Source: Tyto alba (Eukaryota > Chordata > Aves > Strigiformes > Tytonidae). From it: 64,000 bases of DNA. Positions 12,001-26,167 of this stretch are shown one piece after another (the stretch's first letter is position 1; every line of letters begins with the position of its first letter). The notes beneath the pieces are model-generated. The model was not told the origin of the DNA, made no database searches, and saw nothing but the letters and a program-made list of their open reading frames with translations. The stretch spans positions 24,019,374 to 24,083,373 of the forward strand of contig NW_024881261.1 of NCBI RefSeq assembly GCF_018691265.1. The letters are read 5' to 3'. The position numbers and the translations under genes are program-made.

Positions 12001-15000
12001 TGTGTTACATTTTCTTCTTTGTCTTCAAGACTCTGAATCATGGAAGAACCAGAATGGAACCTCAGAGAGGACAATCCTACAGTCACTTCACTTCTGCAGC
12101 CACTTTCTATTGTTCTCCAACTCATCTTTCCAAGACAGGGGGGTCTTTCCTTAGGTAAAGGGAGGTATTATTTACCTTTTGAAATGTACTTAAGGTGCAT
12201 GTTTTAGAAATACTTTCCTTCTTTCCTGAAAAATTTAACCATAAAACAATAAATGAGACTGTTCCATTCTCTTTCTCCCAGCAAAAGCCAACTAAACTGG
12301 GAGTGACACAAACCAGTTAGATGTCACCCTTCTACATGTCTAAATAAGCAAATAAATGCTGTTAAATGTATCCACACAATCAGATGAATTCGATTATTTC
12401 CACTTATTCTTGAAGATATTTCAGAATTCCAAGGAGGTATTTCCATCCCTTTTAAAATATATTCTACCCACATCTATTAAGCTGAAGATATTTAACATAA
12501 AAAGCTTTTTATATTTCTTTCATAGAACAGTTTCAGAGTACTTTATTATTTTGCTTTGTTACAGGCGCACAAAAAAGAAAGAGGTATTTTTGCCACTTGT
12601 CACAAAGCAGGATCATCTTCTCTGCGGTTGCTGTTCACTGAGTTTCACCTTGATCCTCTCGAAGGTTTGACAGCATTGTTGTTTATCTGTAGCTCAGGGA
12701 AGGGATTTTCTTTCTCTATGAAGTTGATTCTAACATACTTCAAAGACTTGCCGTCTACTATCATCATCCACTTGTCTTCCTGTGATCCAAAAACTACACC
12801 CACAGAAATGGAGAGCTTTCCCAAATTTGTTCTAGAAGCATGCTTTAGGCAAGGGGGAAGACACTGACAATGTCACCAATATTCAGAAATGTGCCAAAAA
12901 GCATTTGAAGAGCATAGAGCCATACCAACCCTACTGTGCTACTGTGTGTTTTCATACAACCACCAGAAAAAGGGAATGTAGATGTATCTCACCAAGGAGA
13001 TACACATTTTGGAAATGAATCTATTATGAATTGGCTAAAGCTAGCATCTCAAAAGGCACCCTACTGAGAGGTACTGAAGTGAGGAGAGAAGCATGCCCAC
13101 ACAGAATCAAGGTCTTATGCAGCTTCCCAAAACAGAAGAATGAACAGTACAGCACAGCCAACATTCAAAGGATTGCCCACCATGCGCGTCTGTCATGCAA
13201 TAATAAAAGCTGGAATAGAGCAATAGCTTTGGGCTGGCTGAGAACGAAGCTGACTTTGGTTCTGATCAAGTCTGGTGGTCTCCACACAGCTCTTGTGTTA
13301 CAACAGCTATCTTCTCAACTGGCAGCAATTTTACAGAGAAGTGAACCAGTGGTGAACCTCAGTAGTAGGATGGCATTGTCAGTGGCACGTCGTAACAGCC
13401 TGTGCTGCACCTGCTCAAGGAACAAACACATCTTCTGCTGCCACAGCTGTGAACCTTGAACTAAATTTGCTTTTTTTCAAGTAGATGCCTGCTCTGAAAA
13501 CCTTGCCATGCCTACCAAGAAAATTAATGTGTGAGGTGACTATGCTGTAACAATGCAATGATTTAGTGGCAGAACACTTTACTACAGCTATTCCCTGAAG
13601 TACCACATTAAAATAGGGAAACAAGCAGTCCTGTTCTACATTAAAAAGAAAAATACATTAAAATTTAGCAAATATGCCAAGCTTGGAGTGAAGCATCCAT
13701 CCACAGACCAACATAGCCGAGACCAAGCCAGAATTTAGAGTGTCCAAGAGATGTCCTGAAAGATGTTTTAATACAACAGAGAGATACGCCAGCCTCAGAA
13801 TGACTTGCCTGACACATGGAAACAGTGGAGAACAAATACTCTCCTGTTACAGCTCACAACCTTGCAGGAATCTCACTCAATTGGATACTCCATATCATCT
13901 ATAGGTACTTACAGAGTCTGATACTACGCCACAAATTAACACAACAGCAAAAACTCCTAGCTAAAAGTCAGAACAGTGGAGGGACTGGCAGGGTAGTCAT
14001 GAGTCACTGTTCACTAAGATGCTTTTCTGGTCCCCAATGCCCTCTTATAAACCAGAACCTTTCAGCCCCAGAATAATGACAGCAGAGAAGGAAAGAGGGC
14101 ATTTACCAAGCTGATGGGGCAAAAGACTCAAGTCCAGCGATCTCCACCCATGCCAACAGCTACCCCACTGAATAACATGGGCAAAAAAAGGCAACATCTT
14201 GGGCGTCTACACCTCCGAAGCTATAATTCAGATTTTTTTTTTTCTTTTTTAAGGCAATTTTTACTTCTAGGATTAAACACATTAACTTATCATCACCACC
14301 TGAGAAATAAACACCCATTTTTATATCAGGTCAGAAATAATTTACCTAGTTTTTAGGTTAACAGCTTTGCAGATTCTGTCAATGTCAGAAGTTGCTGTGG
14401 GAAAGGAGCATTCATTTTTTGGTTTGACATTCCCAATTTCATCTCTGATAAGCAAAAGACAATTTCTAATAAACATGGCAAGAGAACTACAAATTTACAC
14501 ATGAGAATCATAGAATACAAGTCATAGTTTACCTGGCTGAGATGCAGAAGTGAGAAAGAACAAGCAAAAATGACAGATACTCAGTGATGAAGATTCAGAG
14601 GACAAAACAGTAAAAATACGACACATGAATCTTTCAAAGCATCCATTAAAATGGTTTCCGGGGATAAAAAACATTATTAGAAAGCACACAAAAATCTTTC
14701 AAGTCCAGACCTCAAAAAATTCTGGACAGTATTCTGAAAAGCCAAAGCATCTTGATTTAAATTGACAACTACGGCTGAAATATCTCTGAGCTATTCTCAA
14801 CACAAGTCATTTCAAGGTAGGAACAAATATGGAGCACACAGACCGAGCTGACCTGGTGACACAACACACGTGACATCAGTAAAAGAACACACTGTACTAC
14901 TGAATTACCAGTCATTTCCCACTGCAGACACACCACCCCAAAAGGGGAGGGATGGACTTCATGCATACAACTTTATCAAGACATATTTATCTAGTATGCA

Positions 15001-15843
15001 AAATCATACTAACTCCATAGCTTCCCAACTTCAAGTGTGCCATAAACTTAATCAAAGAGAAAAAAGGTTAATAAAAAATATCTTCAAAAGAATCAGCATT
15101 ATTCATTAAGACTATCCTCATAAGGGTAAATATCTTCTGAATCCCATGGGATTGAAATTTTAACATATTTTAATCTTTTTTTTTTTTAATTAGTCAGAGT
15201 GTTTTAAAACTCTTTGTAAAATAGGAACATTCAACATCATTAATTAAACAATCTTCACATTACTTCAGAAACAAAAGAATAAATGCAAAATCCTTTGCAT
15301 CATAAGAGTTTCATGCTTCATAAGAGACAGAGAGCACATGACTACAAGAGTCCTAACAATTTGTTTGGCTAGTGCTATTTAAAACACCACACACAAAGTC
15401 ACCTCGGTTATCCAAGAACTTGTAAGAGCACTATACATTAATGACACATGGAGAGGTGAAAGCTATCACACAGTGAAGGAAGAGCATTTAGAAGAGCGTT
15501 AGAGGCATATATATTTTGAACTCTGAAATGTTGTATCTGCAGTAAAGGTTTTCAGTATTTCACAGGCAAACATTTTCATGTAAATAAATATATGTTCCTC
15601 TAAACTGAGTAAGTTTGCAAGGGCACAATTAGCTGTTTTCATCAAGTATAAATCAGACAGCTGCCTGTAATTGGAACCAGGAGCAAAAAGATGTGTAAGA
15701 AATGCTTTCTTCTTTGCAGATGTTTTTCCGAGATATAAGGGAAACTTCTACTTCAATAACTGAATATAACGTTATCCAAATCTACATGGTCTATGGCTTT
15801 AATGGGTAAATTTACATGTGAATAGTTGGGGGGTTTTTGTTGG

Positions 15844-15864
15844 TTTTTTTTTTTTTTTTTTTTT
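15844..15864. repeat. Poly(T) tract, 21 T
   Basis: An uninterrupted run of 21 T preceded by a T/G-rich lead-in. It could be the antisense tail of an old retro-insertion, but no element body is recognisable to its right. Confidence 0.8.
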
Positions 15865-18800
15865 CATTCCTAATTTCCTCTTGAATTTTACCTATTTCAT
15901 GTAAGATTAAAACAGCTACAAAGATTCTGCAAGCCAAATTAAGAACACTGTGATACCTCTGAAAATAAAGCTATCTTTTAGCAAGCAGCAGGGTGGGTCA
16001 ATGCAAATAAATCTGCACTAGCAGTGCTATCACTAACAGTGCAGAAAAGAAAAACACTACCCCTTCATTCTAAGGGGGATCAGAAAATGCTGCAAATTTT
16101 AAGAAGTGAGTTTTACAGATGAAGAAATCAGATACAAGTTTCATATGACAGAGGCATGTCTAAATGTCTATTTCTGTATATATTTCATAATGCTACTGAA
16201 ATGCAAGTGATGTCCAACATATGCTTGAGACACAGGACACTACTGAAGGCACATCACTAAGCTATGTCTTAAAGGTCCATCAGTGTAAATAATGCAAAAA
16301 CAATGGGTTCGGGGAATTTTTTTTGGAGGTGGGGGGTGAGGGTAGTGGAGAGAACACATCCTAACCAATCTTATTTTCCCACTAAGTCAGCATCTCAACA
16401 GCTTAACTACCTATAAATGAACCTGTCTCTTAAGAAGAAACTGATTTAATTTAATTCTGTATCATTCTGTAAGTAAGAGGACAGTATTTAGAGCAGATGG
16501 CACAATTTACTTCAGCCTTTCTGCTACAATTAACTGCTCCCACGATTTCTAAATCATTTTCCAGTCTTACACACAAAGATTCCAGCTGGTACAAAACAGA
16601 GAAACTTCCCCTTCAGTGGGGTGAAAGGAAAACCAGAATGAAAACACTTTTCAACATGCCAGCTGACCAAAACATTACAGATAAATATAAAGAGGAACCA
16701 TAAATTACATATTTTTATACACTCCCACTCCCAAGATACCAAAATAATGGAAGAACCAGCTGAGGTACCAATGTAGATGTGACTTAAGTGGCCTCAGGCA
16801 CAGACAAATAAGTAACTTCTGCAACTTTCAAGGCAACACAAGTTCCCAGCTGCCAGCTTCTCTTCCCCAGTGTAATAAGATGTAACACAAACTCAGTTTA
16901 CAGTATAATGCCATATTTTGGCTGGAAGGCATAAGAGATCTGAATTTAACAATGTGTTAAATTAGAGTGTAGCACCTGTGTCTTACTACCAGCCTGCTTG
17001 ATTTCCCCAGGGCTGGAGATGTGCCTGCCACCTGGAGATGGACAGCACAGGCTGACTTTCTCTTCCTAGGCAGAACTACCTGGGTGCAAGGTCCCAAACC
17101 TGACCACAGATCCTAGGCACTGTGATAGCGGTGGGGAGGGAAAACACACTTAGAATGCTATCAAATGCATCAGAGAAAATGGTTAGTCCCTGGAAGAAAA
17201 CATTTAATATAATTTACAAGCATCTCTCACATTATCTCTTCCCACTTGTCTGTGCTGATATAAAAAAAGGTGGGCATACATGGTAATTCAGGCAACTGCT
17301 TCATGTGACCCCACCGCAGACAGAAGCATCAACTCCTACTACAAAAGGACACATTAGGGAGGCTTGTCTCTCCTACAAAATGCTTTAAAACAACCCTCTC
17401 TGCTACAGCATGGACTCTAATTGAACACCTGCATTCTCTCAAGGTATCTTACTGACAAACATGGGTAATACGATGTGTAATGAAAGGGGATAAAGCCTTG
17501 CTTCCCAGAAAATACAACCAGACAGCTGATTTTACCAGAGGAAAAAAAGGAGGTTGAAGCGCTCACTAATGGCTTTGTAAGTGTCTGATTTCTAATGCTA
17601 AAAGCTTCCTGCACTTAGGTTATGAATTTGGAAAGGAGAAATTATGAAACAACAGTATGTTACACATTGTCTCACAGGCATGTTAACTTCCACCTCTGCT
17701 ATGAAGATAATTTGTACGTTGCAGTTTTCTGCATTTTGAAATTTCATCATCTTATGGAGCAGCAAGAAGGGAGACATGTTGCTGAAAACATCTCAAATTT
17801 CTAGGCTGACCTTGTGTTCACTACTTCCCCACACAAATGAATGCCAAAATACCAGACCAATCCTTCTGTCCTGCTGCCTTTTTTCTCTGACCTCCAAGTA
17901 AATACTGGTAAATGTTCTGTGACTGCTTGGAAAAATCTACTGTATTCCCACCCCCTCAAATCATTCCTCTGTAAAACAGTTAATCTTGAAAATACAATGC
18001 TGTCACCTTCCGTTTGCAGGTTTCTACCATTGCTGTCACTATGGAAACAATCAGAACATCAAATATGTCAGTAAGGATTATTTATAAAATGCAGAAGCGC
18101 CAAAGGTGAAGACTACCTAAAAAACAATCAAGACAAAATTAGTTTGATAGCATGGGAACATTGGCTTTAAAGGATTTTCAAGTTCATATGAATTCCTAGG
18201 GCAACGCTGCAGTGAGCTATGGCCAAGCAGAAAGCTGCCAGTGCAGCATCACGCATGAAATCATGCAGCCAAAGGCTGCAACTGTCTGCCAGGACAAAGT
18301 GGTATAATCATCCCTTTTCCGTCCATTTAAAACAAAAATGAGACACTTAAAGAACAGTCACTACATCCCTAAAACATCACACCAACATAAGCAATACTGT
18401 AAGACATACAAACATTTGTTTCCTTGAGATTTAAAAATAAAGTAAGGAAGGCCCTTGCAGCTTGCATTGACTGTATCTCTATCATGCATTCAGTCATCTG
18501 CCCCTCTGTTCGTCATCTTCATTCACATCTGCATTAGAAGCAAAGTCAAAGCCAATTATTCCTAGCTTCCCAAGCAAAGATTTAAAGCAATTCTTAGAGA
18601 CAAATAAGCTGTAGAGCTTGGTTGGACAGCTATTCTGTTGCGTTGTGGCTTCAGCAATGCAAAAGCAGAATGCTTATTATCGCTGTAAGACAGAGTTCAT
18701 CCAAGCCCTGTATGTGCAAAAGAAGCAGTTTTCCCCCACTCCCAAAGCTTGCCACATACTTCACTTTGACATGTTGACTCAATTATAGCACACAGGAGCC

Positions 18801-20361
18801 TCCAGGGAACAAACACAGCTTTTTGAGACAACTGCTCCACAACACACACGTTCTCTCTATGCTTTTTTAGAAGCTCGTTTCAGGGAATGTTTTACCTTTC
18901 GTCATCCCATTATTCTCTCTTTCTCTCCCCTCACTACATTACTGTGATGTACCTGCCCCCTTCACGTTGGTGCTTTTCCTCACCTGCACTGGCTTAGAAA
19001 GTAAGCCACTGTTCCAACTCAAATTCAGCTACTGAAGTTACAAACCAAAGAGCAGAAGCAAGAGGGACTTCTTATGCCAAGATAGAACATTTCAGTTTAA
19101 GAAAAAAGAGCAATAAAACAGCTCAAACACAAATTAGAGCCACAGAGTAACAGGAGAGGAGAGGAACAGACATGCAGCTCTGAAGCACTTTCAAAGAGCC
19201 ACGAAGTCAAAAGAATAAATGTACATTTTTCTTACTAATTACATGGCAAATGGTAAGCTTCAGGTGCCACTTCAGGTAGGGGAGACAGTTTGCCATCTAG
19301 TCAGTGCTGGACAGGTGGCCCTGAAGGCTGCTCTCTACCTTTAGGACTTGGCTGAAGGACTTTGGTACATCCACTGCCTTCAATGCTACACTCGCATAGA
19401 GCAAACTCCCTTACATTGAGATTTTCCCAAGTGGCTAAGTAAAAGGAATAGTCTATAGTATTCTTGACTTAAAACCGATGTTTTTGACTGGATATCTCAA
19501 TGAGTTGGAAATTTACCAGATTATTGCCTTTTTGCCACAGGACTAGCCACTTCGGCAGCAGTTAAGGCACTCTAAAATGGAGATACTCCCTTCCGCACTT
19601 GAAACATATGCTTTTGATTCCTGATGTCCAAAATATGAGATCACATGCTTTGCCTGAGATTCTCTCTATCAGACTGCATGAGTCAGCTGGGATGAATCCA
19701 GACAGGAGCTGCAAGGAGAGAATGACTGCAGGGTTTTGAATTCTGCACAATAATCAACAGGGTAAGGAACAACGAAAGAAGTTACAAGTTACAGAACTGA
19801 GAGGAAAGGTAGAACAGAGGACAAGGTAAACTGAATCATACTCTTTTTTTTCCCTCTTTTCCATCAGTCATGCCTGCCCAGTCCCACTGATTCCCATTTA
19901 CACCTCGGAATAAATAACAAGAATGGCCATGAGTTCAATGGAAAATGAACAAATTTGGGCATAATAAAAAGTACCTCCTGTTAGCAGTTAACATTTGCTT
20001 CTGCTCAGCTCTTCTGAGTAACTCTTTGTTCTTGCATAGATAAAGAAATGTAAAAAAGGGGGGTTAAAATTACTTGTGCTAAACTATTCACTACTTCCAA
20101 AATATTAATATATTCAGATTTGTCATATCTTCAAAAATCTCCAGATTTTTAAACTCTAAATCATATTTACATGGTATTATGCTATTTCTCATTTGTGTAT
20201 GTACCTCTCTATCCCTCTTTTTCTCTTGTATTCTTTCCTGCCCTTTAAAGGAATTATGAAACACGGCACTTTGAAGTCCAGGTCATAATACGGTATCTAC
20301 ACAGCATTTTCAGTATTATCATCTATTGTGGATTTCAAGAGACTATAGCACAATTCTGAGA

Positions 20362-20412
20362 CCATAATTAGGCTACTCTAATCAGGGTGATTCTAATTAC
20401 AAGGTGACCTTT
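20362..20412. promoter_or_regulatory. Homeodomain-type motif cluster with AAGGTGACCTT
   Basis: Within 50 bp there are CATAATTAG, CTCTAATCAGG, TGATTCTAATTAC and the 11-nt palindrome AAGGTGACCTT. The first three resemble homeodomain (TAATTA) and OTX/PITX-like (TAATC) sites. The last resembles fused nuclear-receptor half sites. Such density is typical of conserved enhancers, but it is only motif reading and conservation cannot be checked here. Confidence 0.25.
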
Positions 20413-20913
20413 AGTAAAGACTGCTCTTAGGACTCTGAACAACCACCAAAGTGAGTGCCACAACACCGAGCTGAGAAAAATCTAAGTGATATACATTATG
20501 AACTTTTGCATTTACTGTATTACTTCTGCCAGATCAATCATGCCACTGAGATCAATAGGGGAGATCATTAGCAGAATTCCTTGACATACACAGAGGGAGC
20601 TTTTATTCTTTGGGCATTTGGAAAGGAAGATAAAGGAACAGCATACTGGGGTTAACTTCTTTCTCAATAAGAAGTCTACACCAGGATTTAAGGTACTTGA
20701 GTTTATAACATACTGACTTCCTGTCTTTAAAAAGTTATTTTTACCTTTTCTCAATGCATTCATGCAAAGAAGTCTTCAGCAGTCAACATGGTGAAACTCT
20801 CCCACCCTCCACACACCTTCAGAAAATAAAGGGCAAGGTAGAAGAACTGTTTCAAGTGAAAACATTTTCTTGTGATGGTGCATGTATCAAAAATTAACAT
20901 TTACTTTACCAGA

Positions 20914-21000
20914 TGTCCTGGTTTCCAGTGGGATAGAGCAAACTAAACTCCAATTATGCAAAGAAGACCTGGGCAACTAGGGACAAGGTTAATTTTATCA
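20914..21000 (+). mobile_element. Possible avian ERV LTR 5' stub
   Basis: The segment 20914-20939 begins TGTCCTGGTTTCCAGTGGGA and continues TAGAGC. It closely resembles the first 25 bases of a common avian endogenous retrovirus LTR family. The expected next piece, a GGTTAATTTT-like string, appears only at about 20989, as if 50 bp had been inserted or the match ended. No coding region or second LTR is present. The identification rests on a short match and could be partly chance. Confidence 0.35.
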
Positions 21001-24000
21001 GCTATCTCAGAAGAAATACTCAGTGCAGAAAAGAAGTAGTCCCTGAAGCCTGATGCATCATGTATATAGTAGTCAGAAATATTCCTTTCTTAGGGCCGCT
21101 AGAAGTATAGCCAGTTAATCGTCTAACACAATGTTTGCACATTTAACCAAACATATCTGAAATCCCTCAAGTTGGCCAGCAGGCATTAAAGGCTCAAGAA
21201 ACCAAGCATATCCAGATATTTAGAAGATAAGAGATTGATATCAAAAAACTGAACAGCTTTATGAGCAGTTATCAATAAGGTAAACCAGTACCAGTGCTGA
21301 AAAAGAGGAGTTTCATTACCTGTGATTCCACTGAAGAAGAGAGAAAATTTATCGGTCTTGCTTATAAAAGGGCATACGAAGGAAGCAAATATAGAACTGA
21401 AGAAGGCAATCCTGTTTAATGGAAAAATGTACCTGGAGTCTGAAACACACTGGCATTTCATCTTCTCAGACTCTTCTTGCTTAGTATAACCATAAAATAA
21501 AATTGTGTTCATTACCTCTTCCCCTCTTTGTTTATCTGATTAGTGAACTAAGTATCATCTTACCCTGGCTGCTTGGAGTTTTGTTTTAATTGATCAATAA
21601 CAATGGAAAAGCTGCAACATTGAGGAATTTTCTTTGCCTTTCATACATTTTTCAAACAGCACTCTGAACTAGAAGATAGTTGTTATACACATACCCAAGG
21701 TTCACAGGTACAAATCACAGGCAGAAAAAGTTTGCATGCATGCAGTATAATCGAGCCACAAATGTGGGCTGGTCAGTACTGACTATACCTGCAGCAGACT
21801 GAACTTGTTCCAGATATTCTGATAGTCTAAAACAGAGCACCAAGGCAAATAAGCTTCAGATTTATTTATTTTGGCAAATGACTGTGATTCTTAGCCACGT
21901 AACAGCCACATCTTCAAAGAAAATAAAATCTAAAGCATTCTACTGATTCCGAGATGTTGAGGAGCCAATACTTAACAGTGCCTATATCAAATGCAGCTCT
22001 AAGAGGCCAGCAGAAGAAGTCAAAATCAACACGTAAACCCAGGTCCCCATTCTACACGGTATACCCCAGCTATTTCAAATATCCCTTCACACTAACACAG
22101 GGCCAAAGACAACCTGTTTGGTAAAAATGAACATGTAGCAAAAAATACAGGATAAAATGTAACTTATTGCTCAATAAATACACTAATTCTATTAATTAAT
22201 TGCATTGATGACATTTGTGCCCCTTTTCTTTGGCATAAACAAAGTAGTTACCCCTGCTGAGAGAACAGAAACTCTAAATCCAAATGAAGTGCCATCTGTG
22301 TAGACAACGATTAAGATGACAATCATGTAACATACATTTATCACGTTTTTAATGCAGTTCTGGAAACTGGAGATGTTCAGCAGTAAGCACAGTGTAACTA
22401 AAGTTAGAACAAAATGAAACACCTGAAAGCATGATTGTTGGCAAGGAGCTATCCCAAGGAAGGACAGCACTTCTCAGCAATTTTTCAGACTCAACACGCA
22501 TTCAAAGCTTCTATGCTGTGCAATCTCTCCTACTCTTCCTAGATCATGGGAAATTTCATCTCTGCCAGACAATTCAAGGGAAACTGAACTGCAAATTCCA
22601 TTAACTTGAACTCTGAAACAGCAACTCGGCTACTGTGAGTCACTGACAGCTGGGAATAATCCTGCCAGCTTGGGAGATACACCAAATTCAATGCAATATC
22701 TACCCCCGTATACTCTAGTCCACAAAACCCAAAACATCTGAAAGGAATCATAAGGATGCGACTTCTTACTGGAGAGGAAGATGTCAGTCTGCTTGAAAAA
22801 TATCCCTCAACAGGATGGGTCTGCTTCAGGGAGCTGCTGATAATACGTCCCTACGTGCCCAGAGCTCCTCAGCAGCAAAGCACTTCATTTTCAAATCTGG
22901 TGTTTCTAACACAGCAGTTCAATATTTGCCATGTGCCCAAATTTCTCGTTTGAATGAGGATCTGAAGAGGGGGCTTAGAAAGATTTCCTTCAGTAAGCTT
23001 CTGCACTTACAATCACATCCAAACCATCAGTTCTCTGGGTATGGAAAATGAAGAGTAGCATGCAGTACGCTAACGTAAGGACTCCAAAAATCCCTCGTAC
23101 AGATTCCACATGTATCGAAGAAGGTGTTCGAGCCTGCCTCCATCATGCATTGGAACACAAAGAAACGGATACTGTTGAAATTAAGGGATGAGCCATCAAC
23201 TTCTTCTGATACCTAAAATTACATTGCTAAATCCAACAATATTCCAAATGAATAAATATTTTGTATCTGTTTTCATCAGGCTGATTAACAAGTCTGACTT
23301 GTGCATTACATACTGCACTTTTGTTAGATGCATGAAGTTACTGCATGTCTACAGTTCAGCCAATTACACGTATGTAAAGAAGGCACACAGTAACCCATTT
23401 AAATGGGTGAGAGAAATGAAGAGGAAAGCAGCAGCTTAATTCAGACCCCTAAAACTCCATCTTTTATAAAAGTATCACATTTGGAAATAAAGTTAAGGGA
23501 GTTTGCTTGAGTTATTGGTTTGGGGTTTTTGTTTGTTTCTTTTTAAGGAATCCATGCCTTCTAGAGGACAACCACAAAAATACAAGTATCCTCAGTAACT
23601 GCACAACATAGAAGCTTTGCTTGCTTTTAGAGAAAAAAAAACAGAATACTATTTCCAAAATGCTTGGTACCACTGAGTCTCACATGATTTAGCTGCTAAT
23701 GGTAAAAAAGACCAAAGATGCTTAGCCTCAAGAGTACCATAGTAATTGCTAAATTAAACCTTATTGGAAATGATTAGTCTCTACAACCCCCCAGGTACGG
23801 AGAATTATTCTTTATGATTATTAAATAAAATTATAACCTCATAACTGTAACTTCTTCGAGGCCAGATCCTTACATCTACCTGTCGCCTGCATCATGATGC
23901 TATTAAACTTGCTCCTTGCTTGCTTGCAAACCCTTCTGCATATTGTATTCCTCATGATTGCTCCTCACCACTTCCTGACAGAAGAAACATGCCAAACACA

Positions 24001-25422
24001 ACTGGAAACTTGAATTAAATTCATACTGTTGTGCCAAATGTCAGTCAGGGATGTACTTCTGAGACACAGAACTAGTTTTTGAGCTGTATGCAGTAGATTA
24101 CTTATTTAGTGTCCTGTCAAGAGCCTGTAAGTGTCCTTAGTCAGAAAGATTTTTCTCATAGGTGTCACAGAGCAAGAGATTCACAGAACAAGATATTGCT
24201 CTACCAGGCATCTTTATCTATACACAAAACCAGGAAAAGAATCCCAATTTGTCTTTCAAGATTCCAAAAATATACCCTGAAAATTAACAGATACCTTTCA
24301 ATCACCAAAGTCCAAAAGTAACTCAACCCCCAAAAAAGCAAAACCAAAAACATATTAAAAAATTAAATAAAGAAGTGTGATACCTTTTAGACACTGAACT
24401 CCATGAAATATTCCTGTAAGGTTGGAAACACGATTGTGATACAATAGTGGCATGTTAGCATGGACTTCTGACATCAGTAGACAAATATTCTGAGACAAGA
24501 TGAAGAGGCTTCAGATAAGACCAACAGCAAGTGTATCATGAATGCAATTACAGAACAGGAGCTCTTCCAACCTCTTTATATTTAAATACTCATTTCTCTC
24601 CTAACAACAGCCTCTTACAAGATAAGATATATAATTTTTAGGTAATTAATATTTTATTGAATATATTTATAATAATCACATTTGTCTTAACGATTCAGTG
24701 GTATCTCTTAAAAACTTTACTACAGGAAAAATTAAGCAATAAAAGTAACTGACAAAATATAAAACTATGTATTTCAGCATACTCAATTTTTATCAAGTAT
24801 AGAAGTCCAACTTTCTAATGGAATATACAATATTTGCTTTTAATCTTGAGCATACCAAGATATTTTTCTTCATGAACTCAAGATATTTACTTTACATACT
24901 TTCTTATATATAAAAAGACTTTTTAGGCTATTAGCTGGAGAATTCTAGAATGTTTCACCCATGACTCTCTTTGGTTCCTAAAATATTAAGCTAATAATTC
25001 TAATGCAGAGTGATTTTATTGGTGGAAGTAGACAACACTGGTATTTTTAAATACAGAATGCGCATGAGGAAAATTGTCTGCGGAAGACGAATACGCATGT
25101 GATATCTGACAGCATCAAGTTTTATGGATGCTCCTGAAAAATGATCTTCAAATCTTATGCAAGACATACCCATTTCTGGTGGTTAATTCAGCCTCATGGA
25201 AAACAGACCAATACAGACTTCACAGTATCACATACTTTCATCTACCATTCCTTAAAGTACTAATACTCTCTTATAAACAAAGTTTTGTTTATGTGCAGAT
25301 AAAACACAAACATTATTTCTCATCCATAAAGCACTCTAGATGTTTTTAAAAGTTCGCTTCTGTGCTAATCCTCTATTGTTTTACTCTATTCACTGCCAAC
25401 TGGAAACACTTGTAAAACGACA

Positions 25423-25443
25423 CCCTCCCCACCCCCACCCCCC
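25423..25443 (-). other. G-quadruplex motif (minus strand), 1-nt loops
   Basis: The plus strand has C3-T-C4-A-C5-A-C6. The minus strand therefore has four G tracts of 6, 5, 4 and 3 separated by single bases. Four tracts of at least three G with 1-nt loops is the textbook arrangement for a very stable parallel quadruplex. It sits in otherwise AT-rich DNA. Confidence 0.6.
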
Positions 25444-26147
25444 GCACCTTTGCATGCCTGGCACACTCAGCATTTCACTGACTGAAAGGATCGGTTTTGA
25501 GAAATTCTTTAAGTATTGACAGCAGAGCAATATTATTAAACTTAGCCCCCATCTCATAAGTAGCTTTCTCGATTTCATAAAAGCTTATTTTCTTTCAGTT
25601 AATGCCCAGTTACCTCAGCTACTTTCAGAAGACAGCCGATGTGACAGACATTAGATTTGATGAAGAATTCAGACAACTATGTGGGAAATGGGTAGTCATG
25701 CACTCCTCTCAGCCATCCCTTCCCATGCTGGTCATAGGGTAAAAATCGACTTTTACTACTAATTTTCAGAGCCTCAGAGATTTCTGTAGCTCTAAATTCA
25801 GATCTGTTCAAGAGTTGATACATGCCTACCTTTCAGCTTCTCTGATCTGCAGTGCTGCAGAATGCCACACAATTTACACTAAACCAGAATTAACAGTGCT
25901 TTGACGGCTAACGCTCACGATTTTATGAGCTGGTAGATTAGATTTTCTCCATTGCAAACCTAGACATGGTTTAAAGTGACAGGTTTGGTGAGTCTAAATT
26001 TATCAGTTCCTCTGAACATAAATCTGCATCAAAGAGGATGGAAGTTAAGCACTCACCTTTCCCAGCGGCACCTTTGTTCAGAAGCCAGCACACAGAGCAA
26101 GAGAGTGAAAGCCAACAACGCCTGGCTCACAAGCACACCCTCCAGCT

Positions 26148-26167
26148 GGGGGGGGCAGGGGGAGGGG
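26148..26167 (+). other. G-quadruplex motif (plus strand)
   Basis: The plus strand has G8-CA-G5-A-G4. The G8 run can supply two tracts, giving four tracts of three or more G with short loops. It is about 700 bp from the opposite-strand motif at 25423-25443. Confidence 0.5.

Larger units (their letters stand above)
12001..20913. other. Non-coding AT-rich DNA
   Basis: No supported gene. An open frame at 13031-13459 (plus, 142 codons) and many shorter ones have no recognisable motifs. Homopolymers include T12 at 15176-15187 and T21 at 15844-15864. A homeodomain-type motif cluster lies at 20362-20412 and is listed separately. An exact octamer-type ATGCAAAT occurs near 16000. Confidence 0.5.

Noticed and set aside
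13031..13459. 142-codon plus-strand open frame
   Set aside because: No family resemblance or conserved motif, and the adjacent frames are equally patchy. It could be a very old pseudogene, but nothing supports that.
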